DNA of 64,000 bases. It comes from Cystobasidium ongulense. Its lineage: Eukaryota > Basidiomycota > Cystobasidiomycetes > Cystobasidiales > Cystobasidiaceae. This document shows positions 21,161 to 34,706 of this stretch, piece after piece. The DNA lies in contig BQUP01000007.1 of the NCBI GenBank assembly GCA_022835595.1, forward strand, positions 992,001 to 1,056,000, in the 5' to 3' direction. A model generated the notes under the pieces. That model saw only the letters and a list, made by a program, of their open reading frames with translations, searched no databases and was not told the DNA's origin. Every line of letters starts with the position of its first letter. The stretch's first letter is position 1. The position numbers were made by a program, and so were the translations under genes.

Positions 21161-22347
21161 TATCAGACTCACCTTCCCTCGCTTTACGACGAATTGGGTC
21201 CAAGTACTAGCATCGAACTACTAGTGCAAGATGGCACCGAAATACTAGTACAAGACGACATAGCTGCAGTTCGCCGACACATCTTGCTCATCTACCTCGA
21301 GTTTCCCCTTGTAATAAATTCCCGACTTCAACTGTAGCCTATACCTCATCTCACTTCACTCATCGTATTCTCTGGAATCTGGATACCATCCTCTCCAGTC
21401 GGAGATACACACTCGCATCTGTACTACCTTTTCTTCACGTTTGTTCCTTTGTTCTTTCCCTCCGTCGTTGGAATAACTTTTAGTTACACTCGCTCGCTGC
21501 TCAAGCTCAAGTTCATGGTATGTTTTTCGTGTGCTCTGGAATAGGTTTCTTTTCCACTCTTTTTAATTCGTTCATTATTCATCAAACTAGCTGTAACAAT
21601 AGTGTCTAGTATTCCATCCTTGGCTCTTTGCTTAGTTACTTGCTTTCACTTTCTACTCACTCATATCCCCATCACATGAACTCTCTTTCCATTCCATGTC
21701 AAGCAATCAGGCATTCATTCATACAAGTAATTCAGATACATTGCATTCAGAGCTGGCTGGCTGGCTGGTATTCTCTACTCTACAGTTATCGTGACAAGTC
21801 GCGCTTGAATGATCAGTCTTTTCTTTACAGTCCCGGGCAGAGGAATGGGAAAGATTGGAATGAGCTTTTCTTTGCATCGACTTGCGTGCATGTTGATTCT
21901 CTCTACAAACAGTCATAAGGTCGGAGTGTACACCCATCAGACACTATCCATCCAGCCATCCGTCCACCCACCCATCCATGCTGCATTGGCTTGTCTGCGG
22001 TGAGAGCACGCTGGCTCGACTGAGAGACCGGGATAGCTGGGAAGAAGCGAGAAGCAGGCATGGCCATGCATGCGGGATGAGATGAGATGTGTGAACATGC
22101 ACAACTGCAACTGCTGCTGTCACGGCATGAGAAGCAGGTGGATGGATGACCGCGCTGGACCTGATGATGATGAAGGGACAAGGTGGTGTCGGACACGACG
22201 CAGTGCAGCCCGACTTTTCTTCTCTCTTCTCTCTCGACCAACACGCCGCTCTACTCTGCTCTATCACTGTTTGCCACTACTCACGCTGCTCTGTTTGTCC
22301 GCCCTCACTAACCAGCTTACAGCCTCTGCTGCGCTGCTGCCTGCCAT
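21161..22347. other. Intergenic, no gene seen
   Basis: 1.2 kb between tandem plus-strand genes. It contains short CTGG runs and pyrimidine-rich DNA. Open frames are short and unsupported. Probably the terminator of the LON/RING gene and the promoter of the polymerase. Confidence 0.45.
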
Positions 22348-25300
22348 GGAGGTCTACATCTACGGACTGCTCCCTCAGTGTACGTCGCACTGGCTACTCT
22401 GACACAATGCCGCCTGGCCAACGCATTCTCATCCTCTGCCCCAATGACATGCAGCCACCGACACACACTCGCTCCGCGCCCAAGTCGCTCACGTCCTCCA
22501 CTCGAGTCCAGTCTCTGCAAAGGATCCGAGAGGGCGACCCCTCAATTTCCAGCTATGGATGAGCCAGCAGGACCGTCATGTAGGAAACAACAACAGCACA
22601 TCATCAGGCAAACAACGACATGCAAACTACCACAATCGAAGATCCCATAGTTGGACATTTGCACGCCTCATTATCCCAGACCTCAATGCCGCCCATGCTC
22701 TGCTGGCAGAGACAAAGAAACGCCCTATCACCTCGCACGGCAGGACGCTCAAATTCGTCCCTGATACTTCAAAGAAGAAGATACCTCTTGATGTTGTCAA
22801 TAGACTTCTCTCGGTCCCTTTTGGAGGCAAGCGAGCTGTACTCCGAGAGCAGACTGCTCAGTCTCTGAAGAGAGGTATTGGCCTGCATCTCTTTCAACTC
22901 GGAACAATCAACAGAGATGGCGAATTTGCATCCGAACACACTGTCTACGACGCAGCTAAAGTGCCCATGACCTCTTCACCCAATCCAGATCACTCCACCA
23001 GTCGTGAAGATGGTCAACAACCGCCTGACAAGCGAATGAGACCGAACGAGTTTCCCTCATCAAGGTGCATCATAGGCTGCGAAGGCGGTTTCAAAGGGAT
23101 GTACATTCGAATAATCAAGCCTGATAAGATCTTGACTTTCCGCATGGCTATACGCACAATTGAACAAATATGCTGGTCTCCCTCTTCCTCTCCCGCACCA
23201 CCACCAGCATTCCGTCCCCGTCCTCCTACGAAACCGCGATCTAATGGAACACTCAACAACAATTCAACAGCTGAACAAGATGTGAATGAAGATTATTTAG
23301 AACCTCAAGATGTTATCATTCGTTTATCTCAACCTTTCATACTCGAACAATCTAACAGACAAACAGGTCAAAGAGTACGATTATCAGAACTCGCATCTAA
23401 AACACATATATCTCCTTATTGTTTTACATGCATCTATATATCAGGCTATAATCTAGTTGAAACATTAGAATCAATGGCCAAAATCTTCAATTCACCTTAT
23501 CCTTGGGAACTGCAAATACAGAAATCCAATTGGAGAAGATATACTTCTGCTGCTTTGGAAAAGGTACAAGATAAAATCAAGGTCATGCCTCTTACTTTTG
23601 CTTTCCAGTATCAGGTCAGTCGTCATCCATTATCGAAATATTTCAGCCGTCCTAATTCTGAGATTGTCCATTTATTCGCACATTATCCATGGATCTATAT
23701 AGAGATTGTTATCGAATCGCGTCTTGGATCCCATGGAAATCCTTCAAGTCATAGACTTTATGTCTTCAGAAGAAGATTTCGCAAATGATGGAGATTCATT
23801 CAAGCTCCGAATACTCCAGAAGTTATGCTCGGATGATCAATTAATGAGAACTCGAATTGAATCTAGACTAGCGCAGGATTTCAGACCTGTTGATCTCAAG
23901 AAAAGGTTATACAACGCTGCTGCTTTGGCGCAAGGCGTTCTGGGCACTATTGAAGATGATTCTTTCCATGAAGTTTTGAGCGTAAGCTGCTTCTTCTTAA
24001 CACATATTTTTACTTGTGTCTACTAATGCTGAATTTTCTGCTTCTGTACGGGATATGTTTCCTGAACACTCCAGGTATACGTCACGCCAACATCATACCA
24101 ATTATTCGGCCCAAATTACGAAAGATCAAATAGAATTCTAAGACAATATAAATCTAAGAAAGAACACTTTCTGAGGGTTTCTTTCTCTGATGAAGATCTT
24201 GGTAATAGTAATTTCATTGGACTTAATAAAGGTTATGATATGCCTAAGTTTTTGAGAGATCGTTTTGGTTCTGCGTACGTAATTATTCGAAAAGATCAAT
24301 ATTGGTCATGGAAATGTGACTTCATACTGACATCGGTCTGCGCTTTACGGTACCGTCTATTGTATACGATGCGTTTCCAGAATGAAGAATGGTATCATGA
24401 TTGGGGGAAGACTCTATGAGTTCCTAGCTTATTCTCAATCTAGCTTGAGAGAAGCTACTGTTTGGTTCTTGACTCCTTTCGAGTTTGGGGGAAAGACGAT
24501 AACTGCACATCGCATACGGGAGTCTCTCGGAGATTTCAGGTGAAGAAAAATTGTCAGCTCTTGAGTAGATGGACAAGACTGATCGTGTTCTAAAATCTGG
24601 TTCGTCCAGTCACATAAGAAATTGTCCTGCTCGCTAGTGAGTTTCACCATCTTTGTATAGAATAGCAATGAGCAGTCAATCCTTTACTGATTTACGCCTA
24701 TTCCCTCTTTTCCCCTTCCGTTCTATCAGCGCCGCTCGCATCAGTCAAGCTTTCTCTGCCACTCATCGAGGTTTTCGTATCGATTTTTCACAGCTTACAG
24801 ATGTCGTCAAGAAGATTCCCGATCTTGAAAGGAACAAGAAATGTTTCACAGAGTGAGCAGCTGTGTTTGACTTCCAGCCCTGATGCATATGTGTACAAAT
24901 TGATTGCTCTTACTAATCTGGTCATCAGTGGTACTGGAAGAATATCCCCTGCTCTGGCTAAAGAAGTTCAAGCTCACATAGCTTCGAATGTCACCAAGCC
25001 TAAACAATTAGCCAGTGCTCTGCAGATTCGTATCGCAGGTTGCAAAGGTAGATTAAGGCCCTCAGTCTTCGAGACGAAACATGCTCTTTTACGTATGCAT
25101 TCTATTCTGATCGCGAACTCTACTTTATAGGAATGGTCTTCGTCGAGCCCCGTTATGCAGATCAAGGGAATTTGCTCTGCATTCGCCCTTCCATGATCAA
25201 ATTTGCAGGCTCGACCTCCGAGATTGAAGTAGCAGAAGCTTTCTGTACTCCTAAGCCATTCAACTTGAATCGACCTTTGATTAAAATACTCGAAGATCTT

Positions 25301-27452
25301 GGGGTTCCTTTCGCTCCCTTACTCAAGTTACAACGTCAAATGGAAACTGGAATATACAATGGTATAAGAAGTATAGCAACTGCTAGCATATGGTTGGATA
25401 GAGCTGGGTTTGGTAGCGCCTTTCATGCTCCGACAATATTCAAATACCTTCATAAGAATCGAATGGCTTTTGCCAATTTACCTGAAGGGCTTAAGAAATT
25501 CTTGCAATGCACTCTCACATATGCAGCTATCAAAGCTCTAAGAAATATCAAGTATAAATCCAGGATCAATTTACCTGATTGCTGGACATTGGTTGGAGGT
25601 ATCGATGAAAGTAATACTCTAGAAGAAGGCGAAGTATTTGTTTGCGTCAAACCAGACAAAGGAAATACTTCTATTCAATGGATATCTGGTCCTGTCGCAG
25701 TTACTCGATCTCCTCAAATGTGGCCGGGCGACGTACGAATGTTACGCGCTATAGGAAGACCGACCACACCATTCTTGAAGGCACAGACGAATGTCATTAT
25801 CTTCTCTGCCAAAGGTGAAACAAGAAGACGATTGATTAGTGTATTGTGCATATCTGATTTGACATACGTCTTTCCTTTATTCCAGGAGAGAGGCCCGAGC
25901 AAGACAAAATGTCCGGAGGTGACCTCGATGGCGACACCTGTGAGCTTTAGCCACGATGCACTTCGTGCTTCATGCGTCTAGACTTATGGTCCCCGTGTCT
26001 CGTATAGACAATATCATTACTCAAGCTCAAGCGGAGTTACTACCTCGCCGTACAGTGGACCCTGCCTCTTACCCACCAGCTCCGTACGCAAATACCGTCT
26101 TTCACTTGCACAGTGGCATTACAGACGTACAAACTTACAATCCAACCAACTCTTTGCAGAAAAAAAGTGCTCGACCGACCGGCCCAGGTTGCTGACATTG
26201 CGGATTTCGTATGCGAATACATGAATAACGATTATATGGGAGTGGTCGCAAATCACTGGTTGATGAGTAAGCGCATCGCAAATCAATTCTCCCATCAGGT
26301 TCTATTAATTGATGCTTCCTCTCACTAGCGGCGGACACTGCCGTATTGGGTAGCGAGGATTCTCGATGCAGAAAACTTGCTGAACTGTATAGCATCGCTG
26401 TCGACTTTCCTAAATCAGGAACTCCCGTTGATGCGAGAATGGTAAGTCTTGGCATTTTGTCTTCCCGCATTCTGGGGATAGTCCGTGCTTATTTGGATCT
26501 TCCAGCTTCCGAAGCCTGAATCTCGGAAAAAACCTGACTTTATGGTCAAACCCCATGAAGTTGGAAATGAAGAGAATTCCTACCCGAGCCAGAAGTTCCT
26601 TGGTCGCCTTTTCAGGGACATCACACTGCCACGCGTTACTGTATGTGCCTTGAATGATACCTCTTCGAAGCCTTAACCCAGATCTAACGATTCTTCTGCT
26701 ATCGGTAGTATACTCTGGCAGGTTTTCAGCCCACCTTCGTCAATTTCAAATTCGATGACCTGCCCTCTTACGGCCGGAATGGTGAAGGTGCACTCAACTA
26801 CGATGATCTCCCTTACAGGCTGGCCAAGGAATATCTCCCAGAATTCAATGAAACCCTTAAGACCGCCTACTCGGACAAAGCTGTTCGCCTTGCGGACGAT
26901 TATTACCAGAACATCAGATTCTGTTCAGAGCAGTTTCGGATTCACGACGACGAACCTCTTTCTGAGGAAGAGTGCTTTCTAAGTATGGTTGGAACGCCTG
27001 TGAGAAGCGCCAGAAGACACGACCAAAGTATGCGATTAACCTTATTCGTAACGAATTTCCTGAACAATCTAAGAGAGGAATTACGCAAATTTGATGAGAA
27101 CCTAGAAGATATCGAAGATGTTCAGCAAGCTCTTGGCTTATCCTATACTCTCTGGAAGATTTCAAGAGCTGACTTTGAGGAGAAAGTATTCGGTTGCTAT
27201 TCCTTGAATTTGATTGCTTTCGAAGCGATTGTCGACAATATCGAACGATTGGAAGAACTCATCGAACTATCCTTCCCGACAGAACCGATGTTACTGCCTC
27301 ATCAGAGGGTAAAGCAGACTGCGGAAGCGGCTGTAAGTGCAGAAGAGCAAGAAGAGGTAGAAGAGGAGGCAAGAGACGGGATCGTAGAAATAGAAGATGA
27401 AGATGTCGAGTACGTTCTTGCGGAAGAAATGCCTGGAGAAGAGTTCGAATGA
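22348..27452 (+). CDS. RNA-dependent RNA polymerase, eukaryotic RNAi type (QDE-1/Rdp1 family)
   Basis: Cell-encoded RdRP that makes double-stranded RNA from aberrant or small-RNA-targeted transcripts for Dicer. Landmarks in order: N-terminal RRM-like segment; LRAQVAHVLHSSPV; VYVTPTSYQLFGPNYERSNR; RVSFSDEDLG; LYEFLAYSQSSLREATVWF; AARISQAFSATHRG; DGTGRISPALAKEV; QIRIAGCKG; RPSMIKFAGS; EGEVFVCVKPDKGN; GPVAVTRSPQMWPGDVRML; then the catalytic loop MSGGDLDGD at about 25909-25935, whose three aspartates bind Mg2+. The C-terminal helical part runs to an acidic Glu-rich tail (VEEEARDGIVEIEDEDVEYV). At least ten introns, several very short, including 26002..26036 (35 nt). All family blocks are present and the catalytic aspartates are intact, so it looks functional. 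The first exon (ATG 22348, MEVYIYGLLP) is the least certain join. Confidence 0.9.
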
Positions 27453-27850
27453 TGATGATGATATAGCCCTTGACAACTGGTTTGCGTGATGAGAAGTTGG
27501 TGTAAACCTTGGAGAGTTCATCAAGACTTTGCAGTGATTGTTTGTCAATGAAGGGTCAGTGAAGGACAAGGGAAGGAGTGCAGCAGTAGAGTGGTGCTTA
27601 GTGCAGTGGAGTTTCCTGTTGTATAGAAAACACTGCCGTGAATCATTTTCGGAATGTAATACAAACTCCTTGACCGTGCTTATAGATCGTCTCCGATGTC
27701 GGAAAGCTCTCAGATGCATGATGGGTATTTGCAATATTTACTACATGTTTCAATTGTAGAATTGTCCGTCTGGTAATGGTACAAACCTCTTCCGTAGTAG
27801 AGGCATTTTTTTACTGGAGCTCATTATTCTGAACTTCAGACAGGCTAAGT
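27453..27850. other. Convergent 3' ends, no gene seen
   Basis: About 400 bp between the stops of the polymerase (plus) and desaturase (minus). AT-rich with possible polyadenylation signals; nothing else recognised. Confidence 0.45.
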
Positions 27851-29294
27851 TCACTGAGGTTTCTTCTCAGGCCAATGGCTCCTTATTTCCTCTTCTGTAA
27901 ATTTGACAGTCCTCTCTTGCAACATTTTGACCACTTCGTCTTTGGTCAATTTCTCCTGATCCCCTAGTGGTAGGAAATGTTTAGCTAGAGTATTATAATC
28001 CTTTTTCATTAATCTATAAGTTATGCCTATGTAATCTATATCATAGAATATTAAGGCATCTTCTTTTGCGTATTGCTCTTTTTGACGAATGAGAGATGCT
28101 GGATGGTCTCGCCAGTGTCTTCTTGGATGTAGGTGGTGAGAGGTGTGATAACCGTCGTTGAAGCAGAGTGTATTCGACTGGGGATGGGCAATGGTTAGAA
28201 AACACCCTGTGCAGGGCTATAAGAGATGCATGCAACTCACAGATACATCAATGAGTGTAATACTGGAGCGGAAGTCTGAATCTGGATCTTCCCGATCTAT
28301 GAACGCATGTTGACCCCAATTTCCGACTGCCATTCCTATCCTCATCTGTATCAAAGGTATAAGCAGTGTAATAACCGTTGCTTTCGCGTTTACGTATTTC
28401 CAAAGGAGATATATAGCGGTGTAGCAGAAGAGCTCGGTAAGGCCTGTCTTGATAGCGAATGACTTTCTGCCTTTCTTGTGAAAATATATGGGAAGTTCGA
28501 TCCATAGCGAGAAGATAAAGCGGGATGCGTAGTGTAAGAGGTCGGGAAGGGAATCGCGCTGATAGCGCAAGGTGGATGAGACGTCCAAGGGACCGTTGGC
28601 TTCGACGTGGTGCATTTTCGTGTGGTGGTAGTAGTACGAGTTCCACTGGGGCCGGGGAATAGTCAGTATGAGCAGGTACAAGAGGGCGGCCATGCTCACG
28701 GTATGGCCCATGAGAGGGCAGAGCAAGTAGGGGAAGCCGACGTCGAGCCATTTGAAGGCGGGCTGGAGTACTCCATTCTGATGTATCGAGTTGTGCATGA
28801 GGAGGGTAAACGGACCGCAGGAGTAGGCGGTCCACAGCCAGTGGAGGAAAGCATGGAGGGGGGAGTAGTTGCAGAAGAGGTAGAGCGCGCTTGGGAGGGA
28901 TGTAGCGAGGTAGAGGAGGATGTGGTTCAGGAAGACTGCATGCATGTCCGATGAGTGTTGCAATAATGTTTTTGGAGTCACCCATCTCAGCCAGTGGACA
29001 ACATGACAGCAGCAATCAGAGCAGGCAAGCGTGCACACCAATGTCAGTGGGTCTGCGGACGACGGTGCGGCTGGCCCAGCCCGTGTATGCCTGCCATGGC
29101 TTGCTGCGCGCTGGAGGCTCTGGCAGGACGGTGAAGACGGCAGGCAGAAAGTCGGTCGCGGATGGATTGTTCTGCTCGTCCAGCAGCAGCACCGTCTTGT
29201 CGTCTTGCACGCGCGACGACGGCTTGGAGCTGCGCAGGTTGTCGAGCACAATCTTGTCTGCGAGCGTGAGGCTGGCGTTGACGGGCAGGTCCAT
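27851..29294 (-). CDS. Membrane fatty acid desaturase/hydroxylase-like protein
   Basis: Multi-pass membrane di-iron enzyme of the fatty acid desaturase superfamily (ER). The three histidine clusters are visible: HNSIH in the first membrane block, HHTKMHH after the second pair of helices, and HTSHHLHP near the C-terminus after GQHAFIDRED. Between them are hydrophobic segments (FLNHILLYLATSLPSALYLF, LLYLLILTI, FCYTAIYLLWKYV). The N-terminal leader from ATG 29294 is soluble (MDLPVNASLTLADK, VLLLDEQNNPSATDFLPAVF), then RRPTDI joins an exon starting near WVTPKTLL. The last exon carries the third His box and a Lys/Glu-rich tail ending EKKPQ. The exact first intron join could not be settled by hand. 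Family is clear; substrate is not. Confidence 0.8.
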
Positions 29295-29601
29295 GGTGTC
29301 GTGTCGTGTCTTGATGGATGATGATGATGGATGATGGATCCGCGTCGTGCAGAGCAGAGCGGGAGGGAGCAAGAGACTGGAGGACAGCAGCAAGAGGCAA
29401 GGCAGAGCAGTGCATCTGCAAGGCAAGCCACCCTGCCGACCAAGGCAATGGACTGCGCTGCCCGCTCCATGCCATGCCATCCACCGCCGCGTTCGGCCTC
29501 TGGAGAATAATACATATTCCGACATTCAAAGTAAAAGTGAATCGTAAAACACACTACATGCAACTGCATCAATCCGTATATCCATACTCTCAACACGCCC
29601 A
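29295..29601. other. Desaturase upstream / MOB4 downstream region
   Basis: About 300 bp of tandem intergenic DNA on the minus strand, Cys/Arg-rich in translation only. It presumably contains the desaturase promoter; no gene seen. Confidence 0.4.
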
Positions 29602-31197
29602 TCACGACGACGCCGCGGCTTTACCGTCCCCACTCTCGTTCCCACCCGCTCTATGCGTATACAGAGACATGCCAGCCAGCGAGGCAGTCGGCATAGCAAT
29701 CTGCTCGTCATCATCACTGCTCTCTTCCGAGCTATCATCATCCTCATCCTCGTCGTTCGCCCCACCAGCTGTCGACCCATTCGCATCTCTCCCCGAGCTG
29801 CCGCCACCTCCACTCTGAGTGTACCCAGGTCCAAGGACGCGTTTCTCTAGTATTCTCCTCTGAATCTGATTCTGCTCCTCCTCTTCCTTGGCTGCTTCTT
29901 GTTCTTTCTGGTTATTGTTCCCATTCAATCGAATACCTCGTCCATAAGTAGCGTCTCGAGACTCTGAATCTGCACTCTCTGGCGTCGATTCCTCATTGCT
30001 CCCTGATAAAGTGGCCGATTGAGATGGAATGGTAAGCAGTTCGCGAGGAACGAGATCGTATTCGAGAGATAGAGCTAGGAAGCGTTCGTAAAGCGATGTA
30101 CTGGATTCACAAATGTCAAAGATTTCGCGGTGATGGTACCAGGCTGCAGAGAGACGCGTTTAGTCTGGTAATCTAGTCTGAGGATATAACAAGCTACTCA
30201 CCATGCGCGAATATTCGATACAAGCGACGTGCTATAGAGGTAAAGTGCTTGAGAGAGGTGGGTGGGATGTTTATGCTGAAACAACGCTGTTCAGCTTTGT
30301 GACCTAAGAGTAGCGTTCTCAAGAGAGACTCACCGGCTAGGGAAATACCGCGAGGAATTAAGCAGCGCAGTTGCTCCATCGAGCGTATGTGTGATGTAGT
30401 CGATGGCACAGCATTCAGTCTGTGAATGCAAGTATCAGTGTCGAAATAAAGTGTATATACGATTGATACGACGCGCACACACCTCATTGGCAGTTGCATG
30501 TGCAGCACAGAGGTACAGCCATTCGCCCGCCTTCATCTCGGGACATGTCTCTCTCGAGCAGTGTTCTTGCAGAGTCACCACGAATGGCTGAGAGAGGTCA
30601 ATAGCGAGCCGTCTGATTCACTACGCATCAGCTTGTCTTCCCAAGTAGAGAGTGTCCGCAGGTCGGGCTTACCGCAGATGCTCATACAGCCACACATCTC
30701 GGTCTACATATTCGTATTCTTCATCATCGTCTTGATTGTCAGCGGTATTCGTGTCTTGCCTGTCCTCGTTGTCGTCGTCGGTGCTGCTACTTTGTCCATT
30801 CGACGTCGTGCGCTCATCACCATTGTTGTTGGAGTCGTCGCTCAGCTGAGCAGTATGCTTGCCCTTGTCCTTGCTATCACCATCAACTGGAGCACGCCTC
30901 CATCGCGGAATCTGGATCAGTCGCTGAATGTCGTGTGGATTCTCAGCTACGAGCATTGCGAGGTATTCCTGCACCTGGAACGGCGAGTCTATGCTGGATA
31001 TAGCGGGTGACGATGACGAGGATGACGATGCCTTATTCGAAGCCGCTACATCTTCACCTGCGAGGGCTGCCAGATAGTCCTGTTGGCCATGTACACGAGA
31101 TGGTCAACTGCCGTCTCGACGCCGTATGGAACACGCCTACCTCGGTCTTGGTGCCTCTCCTGAGCCGTCGTGTGCGACCTTTCTGCAGGCTTGTCAT
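29602..31197 (-). CDS. MOB4: MOB4/phocein-type MOB protein (STRIPAK component)
   Basis: MOB-fold adaptor of the phocein/MOB4 branch, a component of the STRIPAK kinase-phosphatase complex. Landmarks: start ATG 31197 with RRGTKTE joined to [34 protein letters not shown]; a disordered Asp/Ser/Asn insertion; [34 protein letters not shown] with the zinc-binding cysteines; [59 protein letters not shown] with the zinc-binding histidines. The C-terminal 150 residues are a disordered Glu/Asp/Ser-rich tail ending GDGKAAASS, longer than in animal MOB4. Several short introns. The CCAIDY and FPSR blocks separate it from MOB1, which is also present at 40291..41528. Confidence 0.85.
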
Positions 31198-31538
31198 GGT
31201 ACTGATGTGTGCAGCGCTCTGAGTGTGTCGTGTAATGCCGAGTTGGACGACAGCAGTGGATGGTGTGGATGCTTGAAAGTGGCCTCGATGATGGTGGCGA
31301 GCAGCTGTCGTGAATACCTGATTCCCTCGACTTCTTACAAGTAGGACAAGTCCAAGTTACTAATGAACTGCTCAGACTGCCACTACACCGCTCACACACA
31401 CTCTCCCAGCTCCTCGTATTTCCCCAGCATGCTTGCTTTCTCGATCACCTGTATGCATCTACAAATTGCTGCATTTCGCACTTCTTCAACTGTCACCATT
31501 CCAACACCATCAACACATACTACAGCAGCAGCAACACC
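31198..31538. promoter_or_regulatory. Shared divergent promoter region of MOB4 and the GCFC gene
   Basis: 341 bp between two divergent start codons, so it must hold both 5' ends. The half near the GCFC gene has CA/CT-rich stretches. No specific factor site identified. Confidence 0.5.
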
Positions 31539-34500
31539 ATGGACGAGGACGAGGATGGCGTGGCCCTCTCCATCACTCCCTCCTTCAAGAGCAGGTCCAG
31601 CAAGGGCAAGGCGAGAGCCACACCTCGCACCACCGACTTGAATCATTCAAATGCGAATGATGGTGACGAAGACGGAGCCAACGAGGACGACGCTGCCAAC
31701 TCGTCCGCTGTACTATTCAAAAGGTCCTCCTCCAAGAGCAAAGGAAAGAGCTTGCTGGGTGGAGCGACCGCTTCCTCGTCAGCTAGAAAAGCAACAGGCA
31801 CTTCTTCAAAATCAAGACTCGCCCTCAGTTTTGGAGCTGAAGACGACGACGAAGCGACAGCTCGTGATGACAATGGAAACAGCAGAGCGAGTTCTTCGGG
31901 TCTTGCTGCTGCTGATGAGGATGCAGATGACAGCATGATGGATGGAGATGTTAGCATCTCAGAAGTCCGCAAGATCAACAGGAAGAATAGAAAGCTCGGA
32001 ACTGGAATTGGATCAAGCTCGCTGAATAAAGCTGCTGAAAAGTGAGCAGTGACCAATCTTAATTGCTGGGTGTACCATTTCTGGCTGAGTCTTCGTCCTT
32101 CCTCGTCTCGTTGTATAGGGCCCTCTCCAACTCGCTGTCGCATGCTAGTATAACATCCCTAGCCGACCGAGCAGCTGCAGCGCCAACGCAAGCTAGACCA
32201 AACTATTCGAACGACTATCTGAATCAACTAAAAGCTGCAAACGTGTCCAAGTCGATACCTCCACCTCTTGACGAAACAATCGATGACTCGATAGCATACG
32301 GCGATGAAACCTCACTAGCGCGACATGGTGCTAGTATAGAAGACGACGACTTTATTATTTCCGGCTCATCGAATAAAATACTACCCTCTGAAAACGCAAT
32401 AGCAGCCGCTAAACTACGTCGAGAAACAGCACGTCGGTTAGGTGTTGAAAACCCATCATCCAACTCAGCCTCTCAATCAGACGATTTCATAAGTCTTCAA
32501 GTAGGCGTACCTACATCTAAACGAGAATCTCGACTAGTAAGAGAAGAGGATGAATTAGGAGAAGGAGAAGATGATTTCTCCCAATTTACAGGTGCTCAAG
32601 AGAGAATAGCACTAGGTAGGAAAGGACGCAAAGATATGGAAAGGAAGAGAAAGGATGAAATGAGAGCTCTTATTGAAGGTGGACAGGAAGATGAAGATGT
32701 TATGGTGTTGGGTAGTGGCTCTAAGAAGAAGCTGGATCAGGAGAGTGACGAAGAAGAGAAGGAATGGGAAATGGCGCAAATTAGACGAGGAGAGCAGAGG
32801 AGGGGTACACTGGCCGATGAGGATGGGGAGCCTTACAGGCCTGCTACTAGTAAGTTGTTACTGGGAATGCTCATATGATAGTCTTGTTGACAATACTCTG
32901 CACTTTGCTTTCCCCAGTCCCTGAACAAACGCCTCTTCCAACACTCTTCGGTACTTCCAAACGTCTGAAGAATGCACTCTCCGAAATGGAAGTCCTGAAA
33001 TTAACAGATGAAGAGCATTTATTACGGAGCGAAGCCGAACTATCAAATCTACTAGCTCAAGAAGCCGATCTGAAAAACCAAGTAGAATCAACAAATTCCA
33101 AGTTTGAATTTTTTGCAGAATTGAAATCGTATATACAAGATGTTGCTTCTTTCTTACAAGTTAAATATCCATTATTAGAAAAAATGGAAAATGATAATAT
33201 TGCTTTTATGAAAGAAAGAGGTCAAGAAATTGTTGGAAAGAGGAGATTATTGGATGATTCGGATGATTTATCTCTTTTTACTGGCGTGGGTATTAAAGTC
33301 GAGCTTGATACTGGGAACAAGGAGAAAGAGCAAGATCAAGATGGTGATATGCATGCCGAAGATGAGGAAGTGGATGAAATGGGCCGATCAAGGCGAGAAG
33401 ATGGTATTGAACCCAAATCGCTGGCTCGTCGGACGCGGCGTCAAGAGCGTGCAAGACGCCGTACTTTTGCGGAAGGTGATAAGTTTAGTGCGACAGCGAA
33501 CGAAGAGGAAGGCTATGCGACAGACGACATTCTCCTTCCATCAGACGCTGCGGATCTCCAAGCAGCAGGGACAACACTTTTAAACCAACGAGAAAAGATC
33601 TTTGAAGATGTAGAATCGGAAGAATTCAGAGACCCTAATTATGGTGTCAAGGTGAAATTCTTGGAATGGAAGAAACGATACCCTCAAGATTATAGAGATG
33701 CTTTTGCTGGACTTAGTCTGGTGCAGGCTTGGGAATTCTGGATACGTGTTGAAATGGCTAGCTGGAATCCGTTTGGGGTAAGTTATAATGGACAAGCGGC
33801 TCTGCGCCTTGCCCTTGTCGAAGCATATGCTGACCATCATCCTCCTCTTTCCAGATCAAAGAGCTACTGCCGTCGCCTCAAAGCCTTGACGCTTACACTT
33901 GGCATGCTTCGTTGACTGCATATCAAGAAGAAACAGAAGCGCTAGATATGTCAGAAGAAGCCAAAGGAGTTGCGCGTCCTATTTCCAATGAGGATGACAG
34001 CGTAGTCAATGCTGCAGTAGCGACAATCATCCTGCCTCGACTGCGAAAGTTGGCAGTTGAAGCCTATGATCCTTTCTCGCGGACAATGACAAGTAGAGCG
34101 CTCCACGTTGTGGAGGAGATTAGCTACTGTCTTGAAACTACAAATCAGCGTTTCCAGGTGAATACTCGGTAGGATCGTTGTATCATAACGGCTGCGGAAG
34201 GCTGACGCAAATAAATTGCACTCTCAAAGTATCTCATTCAAGGCTTTCTCAATCGCTTTCAAACAGCTATACATAACTTTCAACAGCTATCACAACAAGC
34301 AGGATCAGCAATAGCACACCCCCAAGCAAGCATTGACATGGAATCTATTCAAGCACGCCAGCGGTACCTGCAACGTCAAATGAAGCTGCTCTCCAGCGGA
34401 ATAAGATGGAGACGATATGCTAAGAGTATAGTACTGCCTCAAGGGTCAGGCCCGGGTGCAGGAGCACCTTTTGAAGCGTGTCTTGTGAATGAACTCGTGG

Positions 34501-34706
34501 ATAGATGCATGCTGCCTGTTATTGAGGCGGCTTGGGATACGGGCGGCAAGGAAGTCGCGCAGCAGGTGTGTCGCAATTCAATTACGATGAAGTATATGGA
34601 TACTAGCTGACTCATTCCGACGTTGCTTTAACCGCAGGTCTTGACGCTGTTTGCGCAGGAAAGTAGTTTGCCACCGGATGTAGCTAGACGGCTTCGTGGA
34701 CTGTGA
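31539..34706 (+). CDS. GCFC/PAXBP1-family protein (spliceosome-associated)
   Basis: Member of the GC-rich-sequence-factor family (GCFC2, PAXBP1, plant ILP1, relatives of yeast Ntr2), now linked to the intron-lariat spliceosome and pre-mRNA splicing. The N-terminal half (from ATG 31539) is acidic, Ser/Lys-rich and disordered, with VRKINRKNRKLGTG. A basic/acidic coiled region follows (AAAKLRRETARRLG, RKGRKDMERKRKDEMRALIEGG). Then comes a coiled coil (LLRSEAELSNLLAQEADLK), and the GCFC domain begins at YGVKVKFLEWKKRYPQDYRDAFAGLSLVQAWEFWIR. The C-terminal helical repeats (TIILPRLRKLAVEAYDPFS, LVNELVDRCMLPVIEAAWD) end VARRLRGL. Introns at about 32042, 32850, 33778, 34156 and 34566 keep the frame. 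The window's intron load makes a splicing factor unsurprising, but no specific link is implied. Confidence 0.8.
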
